Assembly (NCBI RefSeq): GCF_900111895.1
Contig: NZ_FOKB01000005.1
Coordinates: 124,001-188,000 of the forward strand
Direction: 5' to 3'
Source: Pseudomonas simiae
GTDB taxonomy: Bacteria > Pseudomonadota > Gammaproteobacteria > Pseudomonadales > Pseudomonadaceae
DNA length: 64,000 bases
The notes under the pieces: generated by a model
What the model was told of the DNA's origin: nothing
Seen by the model: only the letters and a program-made list of their open reading frames with translations
Database searches by the model: none
Translations under genes and position numbers: made by a program
Shown here: piece after piece, positions 35,127-42,805 of the stretch
How positions within the stretch are numbered: the stretch's first letter is position 1
Layout: every line of letters begins with the position of its first letter

Positions 35127-35261
35127 ATGTCCAAAGAACTCGACGATGAACTCAACGACCCCGGCAATGAAGACCCGGGTTCGTTGATGGATGATGCAGA
35201 GGTGCCGCTCAACGATCTGGATGACGCGGCGGATGTGGGTAACACCGAGCGTCAGGACTGA
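35127..35261 (+). CDS. Small acidic protein
   Basis: A 44-codon gene with AGAGGAGG just before ATG 35127. The product (MSKELDDELNDPGNEDPG..., ending NTERQD) is strongly acidic, with about a third Asp and Glu, and is probably disordered. Its last ten bases overlap the converging antiporter gene. A good ribosome site and tight linkage to the preceding tiny gene support it as real. Function unknown. Confidence 0.65.
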   Translation: MSKELDDELNDPGNEDPGSLMDDAEVPLNDLDDAADVGNTERQD

Positions 35262-36604
35262 GTATTCACCCGGGCACGTCGTTCATACCACACCAGCATC
35301 GGTTGGGTACTGAGGCCATGAACGACGATGCTCAGGGCGATCACCGATAAGGTGAGGTTCACCGCCACCGCGCTGCTGGTGCCGATCAGGCCGTGATTGA
35401 GCGCGTAAAACAGGTAGTAAATGCTGCCGATTCCGCGAATACCGAACCAGCCCATCAGGCCGCGTTGTTGACGATCAATCAGACGCCCCCAAGGCATCGC
35501 CAGCACACTGATCGGCCGAATCACGCCAAACAACAGCGCCGCCATCGGTAATGCCCGCCAATCCCAATGGCTTATCAGCACAATCCCCAACACGGTCACC
35601 AGGAACACCTCCATCGAGCGTTCCACCAGGCTGCCGAATGAGAGCATGTCGCCCATCATGACGCCGGCGGCGATCTGGGTGTCCTTCAGTTCGCTCACAT
35701 CCCCTTGCAACGCCCGGTCCGGCTCGACTTCCAAATGGCCCACCACTGGCAATGCCAGATGCTCCGAAGGCGTTTGTGAGTTTCCGGTGGAGCGGAATTC
35801 CGCCTGGCGCAAACCAAGGCCGGCCGCAAACACGGACAGAAAGCCATAACCGCCCACCGCCTCGGCGACCACATAGGCCAGCGCAATCAGAGCGAGGGTC
35901 AGGTAATCATTGGGCGAGAGCGTGCTGTCACTGTTGGTGATGCGCAGCCACAACGTCACGCGGCCAATGCCCCGGCCCATCCAGTAGCCGATCAACAACC
36001 CGGCCGGCACTGCCCACAGCAAATTCTTCAACACCCAACCGCCCAGCCAATCGCCGTCAAACCCGCCGTGTTGCATGAACAGCAGGGCAAAAATCACAAA
36101 GGGGAAGGCGGTGCCATCGTTCAAGCCCGCTTCGCCGGACAATCCGAAGCGCAGCGCGTCGTAATCCTGAGCGTTATTAACCTGCACCAGGCCTGCCAGC
36201 ACCGGATCCGTTGGCGCCAGTATCGCGCCCACCAGCAGCGACACGCCCCACGACAGCGTAAACAGGTAGTGCAGCGCGAGGCTGATCCCCAGGATGGTCA
36301 GCAACATCACCGGACCGGCCATGCCAAACGCGATGCGCCAGGTACGGTGCTTGAGCGGCAGGCGCAGTTTCAGGCCGCTGACAAACAGCGAAAACAGCAC
36401 CGCGACTTCCGTGAGGTGCTCCATCCAGCGTGCCGAGTGCTTGATATCCAGGTGCAGCAGGTCAACACCCAGGGGGCCAATCCCCACACCCAGCAGCAGA
36501 CACACTGCCGAGGTGGTGACCGGCATCCAGCGCAGATAGGAAGAGGTGAGGGCGAGGGTGAGCAATACGGCGCCCAGTACGGCCATCCATAGAATAAAAG
36601 TCAT
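35252..36604 (-). CDS. Cation/proton antiporter (CPA1, NhaP-like)
   Basis: A 450-residue integral membrane protein with about 12 helices. Key segments are GVGIGPLGVDLL in helix 2, SLFVSGLKLRLP, the unwound helix-5-type ILAPTDPVLAGLVQV, and FGLSGEAGLNDGTAFPFV containing the Asn-Asp ion site of CPA1 exchangers. It trades Na+ or K+ for protons to hold pH and ion balance. It is convergent with the stress-type small genes, overlapping the last by ten bases. Confidence 0.92.
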   Translation of the reverse strand: MTFILWMAVLGAVLLTLALTSSYLRWMPVTTSAVCLLLGVGIGPLGVDLLHLDIKHSARWMEHLTEVAVLFSLFVSGLKLRLPLKHRTWRIAFGMAGPVMLLTILGISLALHYLFTLSWGVSLLVGAILAPTDPVLAGLVQVNNAQDYDALRFGLSGEAGLNDGTAFPFVIFALLFMQHGGFDGDWLGGWVLKNLLWAVPAGLLIGYWMGRGIGRVTLWLRITNSDSTLSPNDYLTLALIALAYVVAEAVGGYGFLSVFAAGLGLRQAEFRSTGNSQTPSEHLALPVVGHLEVEPDRALQGDVSELKDTQIAAGVMMGDMLSFGSLVERSMEVFLVTVLGIVLISHWDWRALPMAALLFGVIRPISVLAMPWGRLIDRQQRGLMGWFGIRGIGSIYYLFYALNHGLIGTSSAVAVNLTLSVIALSIVVHGLSTQPMLVWYERRARVNTQS

Positions 36605-36937
36605 CGAAGGTGTACCGGGCCGTGGTCTATTCAGCTTGGAGGACTGTGGCGGGTCACCGGTTCAATGTGATTGGGTCAATTGCGAACCTATGGGAATTCA
36701 TGCTGCTCTCCACCCACGTCACGTTGAGCGAGCTGAACTTCGGCTCAGCCGGCGAATTGCAGGACTGTCACCGCTGCCAATCGATAAAAATCGCCACAAC
36801 GACCTCTTTGGACCATAAACGACACGGTCGCAAACTTACCCATTGAACGACTGTTCAGTTTGAACTATGTTGACCGCATCCACCCGTTTGTCACCGGACG
36901 GGTTCGCGCTGTTTCTTCTTGAACAAGAGGCTCTGGC
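36605..36937. promoter_or_regulatory. Divergent promoter region of antiporter and aminotransferase-ABC operon
   Basis: These 333 bases contain no credible gene. On the plus strand a sigma-70-like promoter TTGAAC (36843-36848), 17-base spacer, TATGTT (36866-36871) precedes the fusion gene, and its -35 box is the left arm of the TetR-type palindrome. The start of the antiporter transcript could not be located. Confidence 0.55.
36843..36858. promoter_or_regulatory. TetR-type operator upstream of the fusion operon
   Basis: TTGAAC-GACT-GTTCAG is a near-perfect 6-4-6 palindrome that matches the TTGAAC-N4-GTTCAA palindrome beside the TetR gene at 42755-42770. Its left arm coincides with the -35 box of the likely promoter, so bound repressor would block RNA polymerase. 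Confidence 0.65.
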
Positions 36938-38932
36938 ATGCGGTTTTCCCCCTTCGTCGAACGAATTGCAGGGCAGGGCGTAGCCGCCTGGGACATCCAC
37001 CACGCCGCGTTCCAGGCGGCCAGCCAGGGGGAAGACATCATCATCCTCAGCGTCGGCGACCCGGATTTCGCCACGCCATCGTTCATCACCGACGCCGCTG
37101 TGAGTGCCTTGCGCGAAGGTGACACCCACTACACCGAAATCCCCGGTCGCCCGGCACTGCGCGAGGCCATTGCCGCGCGCTACAGTAAAACGCTGGCACG
37201 TGCGTTGAGCGCCGAGAACGTGATCACCGTGGCGGGTGCGCAGAACGCTTTGTTCGTGACCTCTCTGTGTCTGTTGCAGGCCGGTGATGAAGTGCTGGTG
37301 CTCGACCCGATGTACGTCACCTACGAGGCCACGCTGAAGGCCAGCGGCGCGACGTTGGTGCGCGTGCCCTGTTCCCCGGAATCCGGTTTTCGCCTCGATG
37401 CCCAGTTGCTCGGCGCCGCCATCACGCCGCGTACGCGGGCGATTTTCTTCTCCAACCCGAACAACCCGACCGGCGTGGTGCTCAACCTGCAAGAGCTGCA
37501 AGCCATTGCCGACCTGGCGATTGCCCGCGACCTGTGGGTGGTGGTGGATGAGGTCTATGAAAGCCTGGTGTTCGACGGTGAGTACCACAGCCTCGCTGCG
37601 CTGCCGGGCATGGCCGAGCGTTGCGTGGTGATTGGCAGTTTGTCCAAGTCCCATGCCATGACCGGCTGGCGTATCGGCTGGATCATCGCCACGCCGCAGA
37701 TGGTCGCACACGCCGAAACCTTGGTGCTCAGCATGCTCTACGGACTGCCGGGTTTCGTGATGGAAGCCGCCACCGCCGCGGTGCTGGCCCATGACGACGT
37801 GACTCAGGGCATGCGCGAGATTTATCGGCGCCGTCGCGACTTGGTGATGGCGGGGCTCAGTGCATGCCCTGGCATCAAGGTACAGGCGCCGCAAGCCGGG
37901 ATGTTTGTGCTGGTGGATGTGCGCGGCACCGGCCTGGGCTCCCTTGACTTTGCCTGGCGCCTGTTTCGTGAAGCCGGCGTTTCGGTACTCGACGCCGCCG
38001 CGTTTGGGGCGCCGGCCCAGGGTTTCGTTCGCTTGTCTTTCACCTTGGGCGAGGAGCGCCTGTCTGAAGCCTGCCAACGCATCGCGCACTTTGTCGCCAA
38101 GCTCGCCGGTGAACCGCGTATTGCGGCAGCGCCCAGGATCGAAGAGGTGCCAGCGGCCGAAGCCAAAAAGATGATCGAGGTCATCGACCTGCACAAGCGC
38201 TTCGGCAATATCGAAGTGCTCAAGGGCATTTCCCTGACGGCCCACGAAGGCGACGTGATCTCGCTGATCGGCGCCAGCGGCTCCGGCAAAAGCACCCTGC
38301 TGCGCTGCATCAACATGCTCGAAGTGCCGGACCAGGGCAGCATCCATGTGGACGGCGAAAGCATCAAACTCAACTACGGCCGTCCCGGCGCGCCCCTGGT
38401 CGCGGATGCCAGGCAACTGGTGCGTATCCGCTCGACCCTGGGCATGGTGTTCCAGAACTTCAACCTGTGGCCGCACCGCACCGTGCTGGAAAACCTCATC
38501 GAAGCTCCCACCCAGGTCCTGCGCGAAAGCCGCGCCGAGGCCATCGAACGCGCCGAAGCCTTGCTCGAACGTGTCGGCCTCGCGGCCAAACGCAACGAAT
38601 ACCCGGCGTTCCTGTCCGGCGGCCAGCAGCAGCGGGTGGCGATTGCCCGCGCGTTGGCCATGCGCCCCAAAGTCATGCTATTTGACGAACCCACCTCGGC
38701 CCTCGACCCGGAATTGGTGGGCGAAGTGCTGCGGGTGATCCGCTCCCTGGCCGAGGAAGGCCGCACCATGATCCTGGTCACCCATGAAATGGCCTTCGCC
38801 CGGGATGTGTCGTCAAAAGTGGCGTTTCTGCACCAAGGCATGATCGAAGAAACCGGCTCGCCGGATGCGGTGTTTATCGATCCACGCAGTGAACGTTGCC
38901 GACAGTTCGTCAACGCGCATCAAACTCGCTAA
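36938..38932 (+). CDS. Fusion protein: PLP aminotransferase class I - amino-acid ABC transporter ATPase
   Basis: One continuous 664-residue frame holds two complete enzymes. Residues 1-390 are a fold-type I aminotransferase: SVGDPDFATP, NPNNPTGVV, VDEVYESLVFDG and the PLP lysine Lys237 in SLSKSHAMTGWRIGW. A linker of about 20 residues (AAPRIEEVPAAEAKK) leads to an ArtP/HisP-type ATPase from Met412: Walker A GASGSGKST (Lys451), Q-loop MVFQNFNLWPH, signature LSGGQQQRV at 559, Walker B VMLFDEPTSALD, and the H-loop THEM. No ribosome site is evident before the internal ATG at 38171, so the fusion appears real. It heads an operon with the binding protein and two permeases, physically linking import to transamination. 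Confidence 0.92.
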   Translation: MRFSPFVERIAGQGVAAWDIHHAAFQAASQGEDIIILSVGDPDFATPSFITDAAVSALREGDTHYTEIPGRPALREAIAARYSKTLARALSAENVITVAGAQNALFVTSLCLLQAGDEVLVLDPMYVTYEATLKASGATLVRVPCSPESGFRLDAQLLGAAITPRTRAIFFSNPNNPTGVVLNLQELQAIADLAIARDLWVVVDEVYESLVFDGEYHSLAALPGMAERCVVIGSLSKSHAMTGWRIGWIIATPQMVAHAETLVLSMLYGLPGFVMEAATAAVLAHDDVTQGMREIYRRRRDLVMAGLSACPGIKVQAPQAGMFVLVDVRGTGLGSLDFAWRLFREAGVSVLDAAAFGAPAQGFVRLSFTLGEERLSEACQRIAHFVAKLAGEPRIAAAPRIEEVPAAEAKKMIEVIDLHKRFGNIEVLKGISLTAHEGDVISLIGASGSGKSTLLRCINMLEVPDQGSIHVDGESIKLNYGRPGAPLVADARQLVRIRSTLGMVFQNFNLWPHRTVLENLIEAPTQVLRESRAEAIERAEALLERVGLAAKRNEYPAFLSGGQQQRVAIARALAMRPKVMLFDEPTSALDPELVGEVLRVIRSLAEEGRTMILVTHEMAFARDVSSKVAFLHQGMIEETGSPDAVFIDPRSERCRQFVNAHQTR

Positions 38933-38957
38933 CTCCATAACAAGACGGGGCAACATC

Positions 38958-39812
38958 ATGAAATCCAAGCGAATGGCAACGTGGTTGGGCAGTGCAGTGT
39001 TGATGTTGGCCGCCGGTTTCAGCTGGGCGGCGGAGAAACCCATCGTGTTCGCGGTTGCCGCAGAACCTTATCCGCCGTTTACCGTGAAAGGCGGCAATGG
39101 CCAGTGGTCCGGCTTTGAGGTGGACCTGATCCACAAGCTCTGCGAAGGCATGAAAGCCGAATGCCAGATCAAGGAAGTGGCGTGGGACGGCATCATTCCC
39201 TCGTTGCTGGCGAAGAAGATCGACGTGATTTTCTCGTCGATGTCGGTGACCGATGAGCGTGAAAAACAGATTGCTTTCAGCCGTGCTTACTACGATTCCC
39301 TGTTAGGCGTGGCCGGGCCAAAAGGCAGCGAAGTCGAGATCTCCCCGGCGGGCCTCAAGGGCAAGTTGATCGGCGTGCAGATCTCCACCGTCAGCGCCAA
39401 CTACCTGAAGAAGTACTACGAAAACATCGCTGACCTGAAGTACTACGACACCCAGGAATCGGCCAACGCCGACCTGATCGCCGGGCGTATCGACTACATG
39501 ATGGCCGACGACACCGCCATCGCGATGATGGTCAAGACCCCGGAAGCCAGTGGCCTGGCCCATATCGCCAGCGTGCCCTACGACCCGATCATCGGCCGTG
39601 GGGTCGGCGCCGGCCTGCGCAAGGAAGACACCGCGCTCAAGGCCCGACTGGACAAGGCCATCGGCGAGTTGCTGGTGAGCAAGGACTACGACGACCTGTC
39701 GCAGCACTATTTCGGCCTGTCGGTCAGCCCGTGCAAGCGCACCGATACCCCGGCGTTTGTGAGCAAGACCTGTGACAGCCCCTACCCGCAAATCGCCCAG
39801 AAGACCGAATAA
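38958..39812 (+). CDS. Periplasmic polar-amino-acid-binding protein (ABC transporter)
   Basis: ATG 38958 gives 284 residues with a signal peptide cleaved after SWAAE. Mature segments FAVAAEPYPPFTVKGG, GFEVDLIHKLCEGMK, WDGIIPSLLAKKIDVIFSSM and GVQISTVSANYLKKYY are those of the HisJ/LAO cluster. It starts 25 bases after the fusion gene and ends two bases before the first permease. It captures the substrate for the transporter; the sequence does not reveal which amino acid. Confidence 0.93.
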   Translation: MKSKRMATWLGSAVLMLAAGFSWAAEKPIVFAVAAEPYPPFTVKGGNGQWSGFEVDLIHKLCEGMKAECQIKEVAWDGIIPSLLAKKIDVIFSSMSVTDEREKQIAFSRAYYDSLLGVAGPKGSEVEISPAGLKGKLIGVQISTVSANYLKKYYENIADLKYYDTQESANADLIAGRIDYMMADDTAIAMMVKTPEASGLAHIASVPYDPIIGRGVGAGLRKEDTALKARLDKAIGELLVSKDYDDLSQHYFGLSVSPCKRTDTPAFVSKTCDSPYPQIAQKTE

Positions 39813-39814
39813 CC

Positions 39815-40519
39815 ATGTTCGACCTTCTCAGCTTCGACGAACAAGGGTGGGGCAATGCGTTGCTCAAAGGGTTATGGATGACCCTGCAGATCTCCGCCGG
39901 CTCGTTTGCGGTGGGCGTGTTGATCGGCCTGGTGGTGGCTTGCCTCAAGCTCAGTGCGCCGCGGCCCATCGCGCTGTTGATGCGCGGCTACACCACGGTG
40001 TTTCGCGCAGTCCCGGAGCTGCTGTTGATCCTGTTGCTGTATTACGCCGGCTCCATGGGCCTCAACGCCCTGATGCTGTGGATGGGCTTCGCGCAGATGA
40101 ACATCAGCGGACCGCTGGTGGCGATTCTGGTGTTGGGCCTGGTGCAAGGCGCCTATGCTTCGGAGATCTTCCGCGCGGCAATCCTGGCGATTCCCCACGG
40201 CCAGATCGAAGCGGCACGGGCGTTTGGCTTGAGCGGGTTTGGCCTGTTCCGCCGGGTGACCTTGCCGATCATGGCGCCGTTCGCCCTGGCCGGCATGTCC
40301 AACCTGTGGATCAACCTGATCAAGGACAGCGCCTTGATCAGCGTGGTCGGCACCAACGAGTTGCTGTACACCGCCAAGCAGGCGGCGGGCTCGACCCGTC
40401 AATACCTGCTGTTCTACCTCACGGCCGCCGCCTTGTATTACCTGGTGACGCTGGCTTCCAACTACCTGTCCGGGCGCCTGGAGCGACGAATCCGTCGCTG
40501 GATGCCGGTTGTCGAGTGA
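39815..40519 (+). CDS. Amino-acid ABC transporter permease (HisM/HisQ type), first
   Basis: A 234-residue permease with about five helices. The N-terminal LKGLWMTLQISAGSFAVGVLIG and the EAA loop EIFRAAILAIPHGQIEAARAFGLSG mark the family; a second family segment is YTTVFRAVPELLLILLLYY. It pairs with the next gene as a heterodimer coupled to the ATPase half of the fusion protein. The intergenic distances (2 and 7 bases) indicate one operon. Confidence 0.93.
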   Translation: MFDLLSFDEQGWGNALLKGLWMTLQISAGSFAVGVLIGLVVACLKLSAPRPIALLMRGYTTVFRAVPELLLILLLYYAGSMGLNALMLWMGFAQMNISGPLVAILVLGLVQGAYASEIFRAAILAIPHGQIEAARAFGLSGFGLFRRVTLPIMAPFALAGMSNLWINLIKDSALISVVGTNELLYTAKQAAGSTRQYLLFYLTAAALYYLVTLASNYLSGRLERRIRRWMPVVE

Positions 40520-40526
40520 GCGGCCC

Positions 40527-41225
40527 ATGCCTGATTGGATAAGTTACTACGCGGGGCTGATCGCCAAAGGCTTGCAGACCACCTTGTCGCTGCTGGTGAT
40601 TTCGGCGCTGCTGGGTTTTGCCCTGGCGGTGCTGGTGGCGTTGGCGCGGTTGTCGCGACGCAAATGGCTGGCCCGTGGCGCGCAGGCCTACACCAGCGTG
40701 TTGCGTGGCACGCCGCTGCTGATTCAGATCTACATTTTCTACTACGGGCTGGGCAGCCTGTTCGCGCAGTTTCCGATGATTCGTGGCAGTTTTCTCTGGC
40801 CCTACCTGCGTGACGGTTACTGGTACATCGTGTTTGCGCTGGTGTTGTCAGTCGGCGCCTATGTCGGCGAAGTGATTCGCGGTGGCCTGTTGGCAGTGCC
40901 CAAGGGCGAAATGGAAGCCGCGTCAGCATTCGGCATGACGCCGCGCCAAGCCTTGTTGCGGGTGCGGCTGCCACGGGCGATGCGCCTGTTGTTGCCGACG
41001 CTGGCGGGGGAGACGGTGATGTTGCTCAAATCCACCGCGCTGGCCTCGACCATTGCCGTGGTCGACCTGTTGGGTGCGGCCAACGTGGTACGCGCACAGA
41101 CCTTGCAGATCTATCAGCCGCTGTTGCTGGTGGCGGCGGTCTACCTGTGTCTGACCTTCCTCATCGAAGGCGTCTACGCCATTGCCGAACGGCGCGGCAC
41201 ACCGCTGCGCAGGTCGGCCGGATGA
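40527..41225 (+). CDS. Amino-acid ABC transporter permease, second
   Basis: A 232-residue partner permease starting at ATG 40527 (MPDWISYYAGLIAKGLQTTLSL). The EAA loop VIRGGLLAVPKGEMEAASAFGMT and SVLRGTPLLIQIYIFYYGLG are conserved. TTG 40509 is a less likely start. The stop overlaps the start of the EamA gene (ATGA at 41222-41225), coupling import and export proteins. Confidence 0.93.
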   Translation: MPDWISYYAGLIAKGLQTTLSLLVISALLGFALAVLVALARLSRRKWLARGAQAYTSVLRGTPLLIQIYIFYYGLGSLFAQFPMIRGSFLWPYLRDGYWYIVFALVLSVGAYVGEVIRGGLLAVPKGEMEAASAFGMTPRQALLRVRLPRAMRLLLPTLAGETVMLLKSTALASTIAVVDLLGAANVVRAQTLQIYQPLLLVAAVYLCLTFLIEGVYAIAERRGTPLRRSAG

Positions 41226-42220
41226 CACAGGACCGCGGGTTGCAAGGGATTGCCCTGTGTTCGCTGGCCTACTTGTTCCTGGCGTTGCAGGACGCGGTGG
41301 TCAAGTGGCTGGTGGCGGATTATTCGGTGTTCACCATTCTGTTCTGGCGCAGCCTGGTGGTGGTGATCGTGTGTCTGGTGGCTGGGCGCATGGGCTTGTT
41401 GCGGCGGGCCTGGGCATCGGTCAGCCGCCGCTTGCTGATCATTCGCGGTCTGTTGTCGTTGCTGGCGTGGTTGCTCTACTACACCGCCGCCAAGGACCTG
41501 AGCCTGGCGGAAATGACCACCCTGTATTTCTCCGCGCCGATCATGGTCACGCTGCTGGCAGCGCTGATCCTCAAGGAGCGCGCCAGCCGTGGACAGTGGA
41601 TCGCGTTGATCATCGGGTTTGTCGGGGTGATCATCGCGTGCCGTCCCACCCATATGCTCGACCCGTGGCCCATCGCCCTGACCTTGGGGGCGGCGTTGTG
41701 CTGGGCGTTTACCTATATCCAGTTGCGCCAGGTCGACCCGAGCAGCACGGTGCTGGAGCAGATGTTGATCACCAACGTGGTGTTTGTCGTGTGCATGGGC
41801 ATGACCTTGCCGTGGACCCACACACCGGCCCCTGCACCGGCCTGGCTGGGCATGTTGGCGGCGGGTTTGGTGGGCGGTATCGGACAGTTCCTGCTGTTTG
41901 CCAGCTTCCGCCGCGCCACGGCGACGTTACTCGCGCCGTTCGAGTACACCGGGCTGATCTGGGCGTTCATTCTCTCGAGCCTGGTGTGGGGCACGCTGAT
42001 GGATGGCTCGCTGATCATCGGCGCGGTGTTGATTGCCATCAGCGGCACCCTGGCCATGCTCAGCGCTCGGCACCCGGTGTCACAGGACGTGGTCGGCGCC
42101 GAATGCGCCGTGACGCAACCCCTGTACCCAGCAGCGGCAGATGTGCAGCCCGTTGGCGGGGCTGAAGGTGCCGGGGTTGAGGCACCCCTCGAGCCAGAGT
42201 CCGTCGAGCATCGCCGATAA
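41222..42220 (+). CDS. EamA-family (DMT) exporter with antisense-derived C-terminal tail
   Basis: A 332-residue transporter of the drug/metabolite superfamily with ten helices in two EamA repeats (ALQDAVVKWLVADYS, LYFSAPIMVTLLAALIL, FEYTGLIWAFILSSLVWG). It couples to the second permease through ATGA. The last roughly 47 residues, from HPVSQDVVGAECA onward, are hydrophilic, Ala/Val/Glu-rich and lie opposite the last 141 bases of the convergent TetR gene. A normal EamA protein would end near residue 285-300. This suggests loss of the original stop. It may export a product or excess substrate of the fusion-protein pathway. Confidence 0.9.
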   Translation: MTQDRGLQGIALCSLAYLFLALQDAVVKWLVADYSVFTILFWRSLVVVIVCLVAGRMGLLRRAWASVSRRLLIIRGLLSLLAWLLYYTAAKDLSLAEMTTLYFSAPIMVTLLAALILKERASRGQWIALIIGFVGVIIACRPTHMLDPWPIALTLGAALCWAFTYIQLRQVDPSSTVLEQMLITNVVFVVCMGMTLPWTHTPAPAPAWLGMLAAGLVGGIGQFLLFASFRRATATLLAPFEYTGLIWAFILSSLVWGTLMDGSLIIGAVLIAISGTLAMLSARHPVSQDVVGAECAVTQPLYPAAADVQPVGGAEGAGVEAPLEPESVEHRR

Positions 42221-42715
42221 GCCGATGGCGGCCAGGTGACTGTCGTGGATTACCAGGTTTTCGCTGTTGGCCAAGTCGTCCAGCAGTTGTCGGATCAATG
42301 CCAGGTAGGCGTGATAGCTGTTTTCGTGGGACTGGTTCACGTGGGGCGAGTGGCGGATCAGGCTCCAGAACACCACCCACACGCCGAGCAGATCGGGGTC
42401 CATGACCCTGGGCGAGAATGAGGCACTGAGAAACGCGTCCAGGCGCGCGGCAGCGCCTTCGGCCTGTTCCACGTGTGCCCAGAGGGCGCTGGTCAGCTCG
42501 TTGGCCAGCTTGTGGTAGGTCTCGGCGATCAGCGCGTCAATGCTGCCGAAATGGTGGTTGAGCAACCCCACTGACACCCCGGCCTCGGAGGCGATGCGGC
42601 GCACGGATATCCCGGCATGCCCATCACGGGCCAGGCAGGTAAGGGTGGCGGCAATCAGCAGGTCCCGGCGTTCGTCGGGGTCGGCGCGGCGCAGTTTGGG
42701 CAGGTCGGAGGTCAT
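42080..42715 (-). CDS. TetR-family repressor (BetI-like)
   Basis: A 211-residue regulator with an N-terminal TetR helix-turn-helix (LIAATLTCLARDGHAGISVRRI, then EAGVSVGLLNHHFGSIDALI) and a C-terminal ligand domain of the BetI-like type (FWSLIRHSPHVNQSH, LSAMLDGLWLEGCL). The start ATG is at 42715. It is divergent from the deacylase gene, with an exact palindrome between them, and that palindrome recurs before the aminotransferase-ABC operon. Both units are therefore likely to be repressed until a ligand, perhaps the imported amino acid, is present. Confidence 0.9.
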   Translation of the reverse strand: MTSDLPKLRRADPDERRDLLIAATLTCLARDGHAGISVRRIASEAGVSVGLLNHHFGSIDALIAETYHKLANELTSALWAHVEQAEGAAARLDAFLSASFSPRVMDPDLLGVWVVFWSLIRHSPHVNQSHENSYHAYLALIRQLLDDLANSENLVIHDSHLAAIGLSAMLDGLWLEGCLNPGTFSPANGLHICRCWVQGLRHGAFGADHVL

Positions 42716-42754
42716 GGGCAGGCCTTGGATGAAACAGCACAGCGCTCAGATTAG

Positions 42755-42770
42755 TTGAACGTGTGTTCAA
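42755..42770. promoter_or_regulatory. TetR operator between repressor and deacylase genes
   Basis: TTGAAC-GTGT-GTTCAA is a perfect 6-4-6 palindrome in the 90-base divergent gap. The left TTGAAC can serve as a -35 box for the deacylase gene. The matching copy at 36843-36858 supports a shared repressor. Confidence 0.72.
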
Positions 42771-42805
42771 TCTCTACCGATTAATTGATCAGAGGAGGGC
42801 AAGGC

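Noticed and set aside
36836..38476. 546-codon frame opposite the aminotransferase half of the fusion
   Set aside because: No motifs; the composition is that of a reverse-strand shadow of an Ala/Leu/Val-rich gene.
38171..38932. Separate ABC ATPase gene starting at the internal ATG
   Set aside because: No ribosome site precedes it and the frame is continuous with the aminotransferase, so a fusion is the simpler reading.
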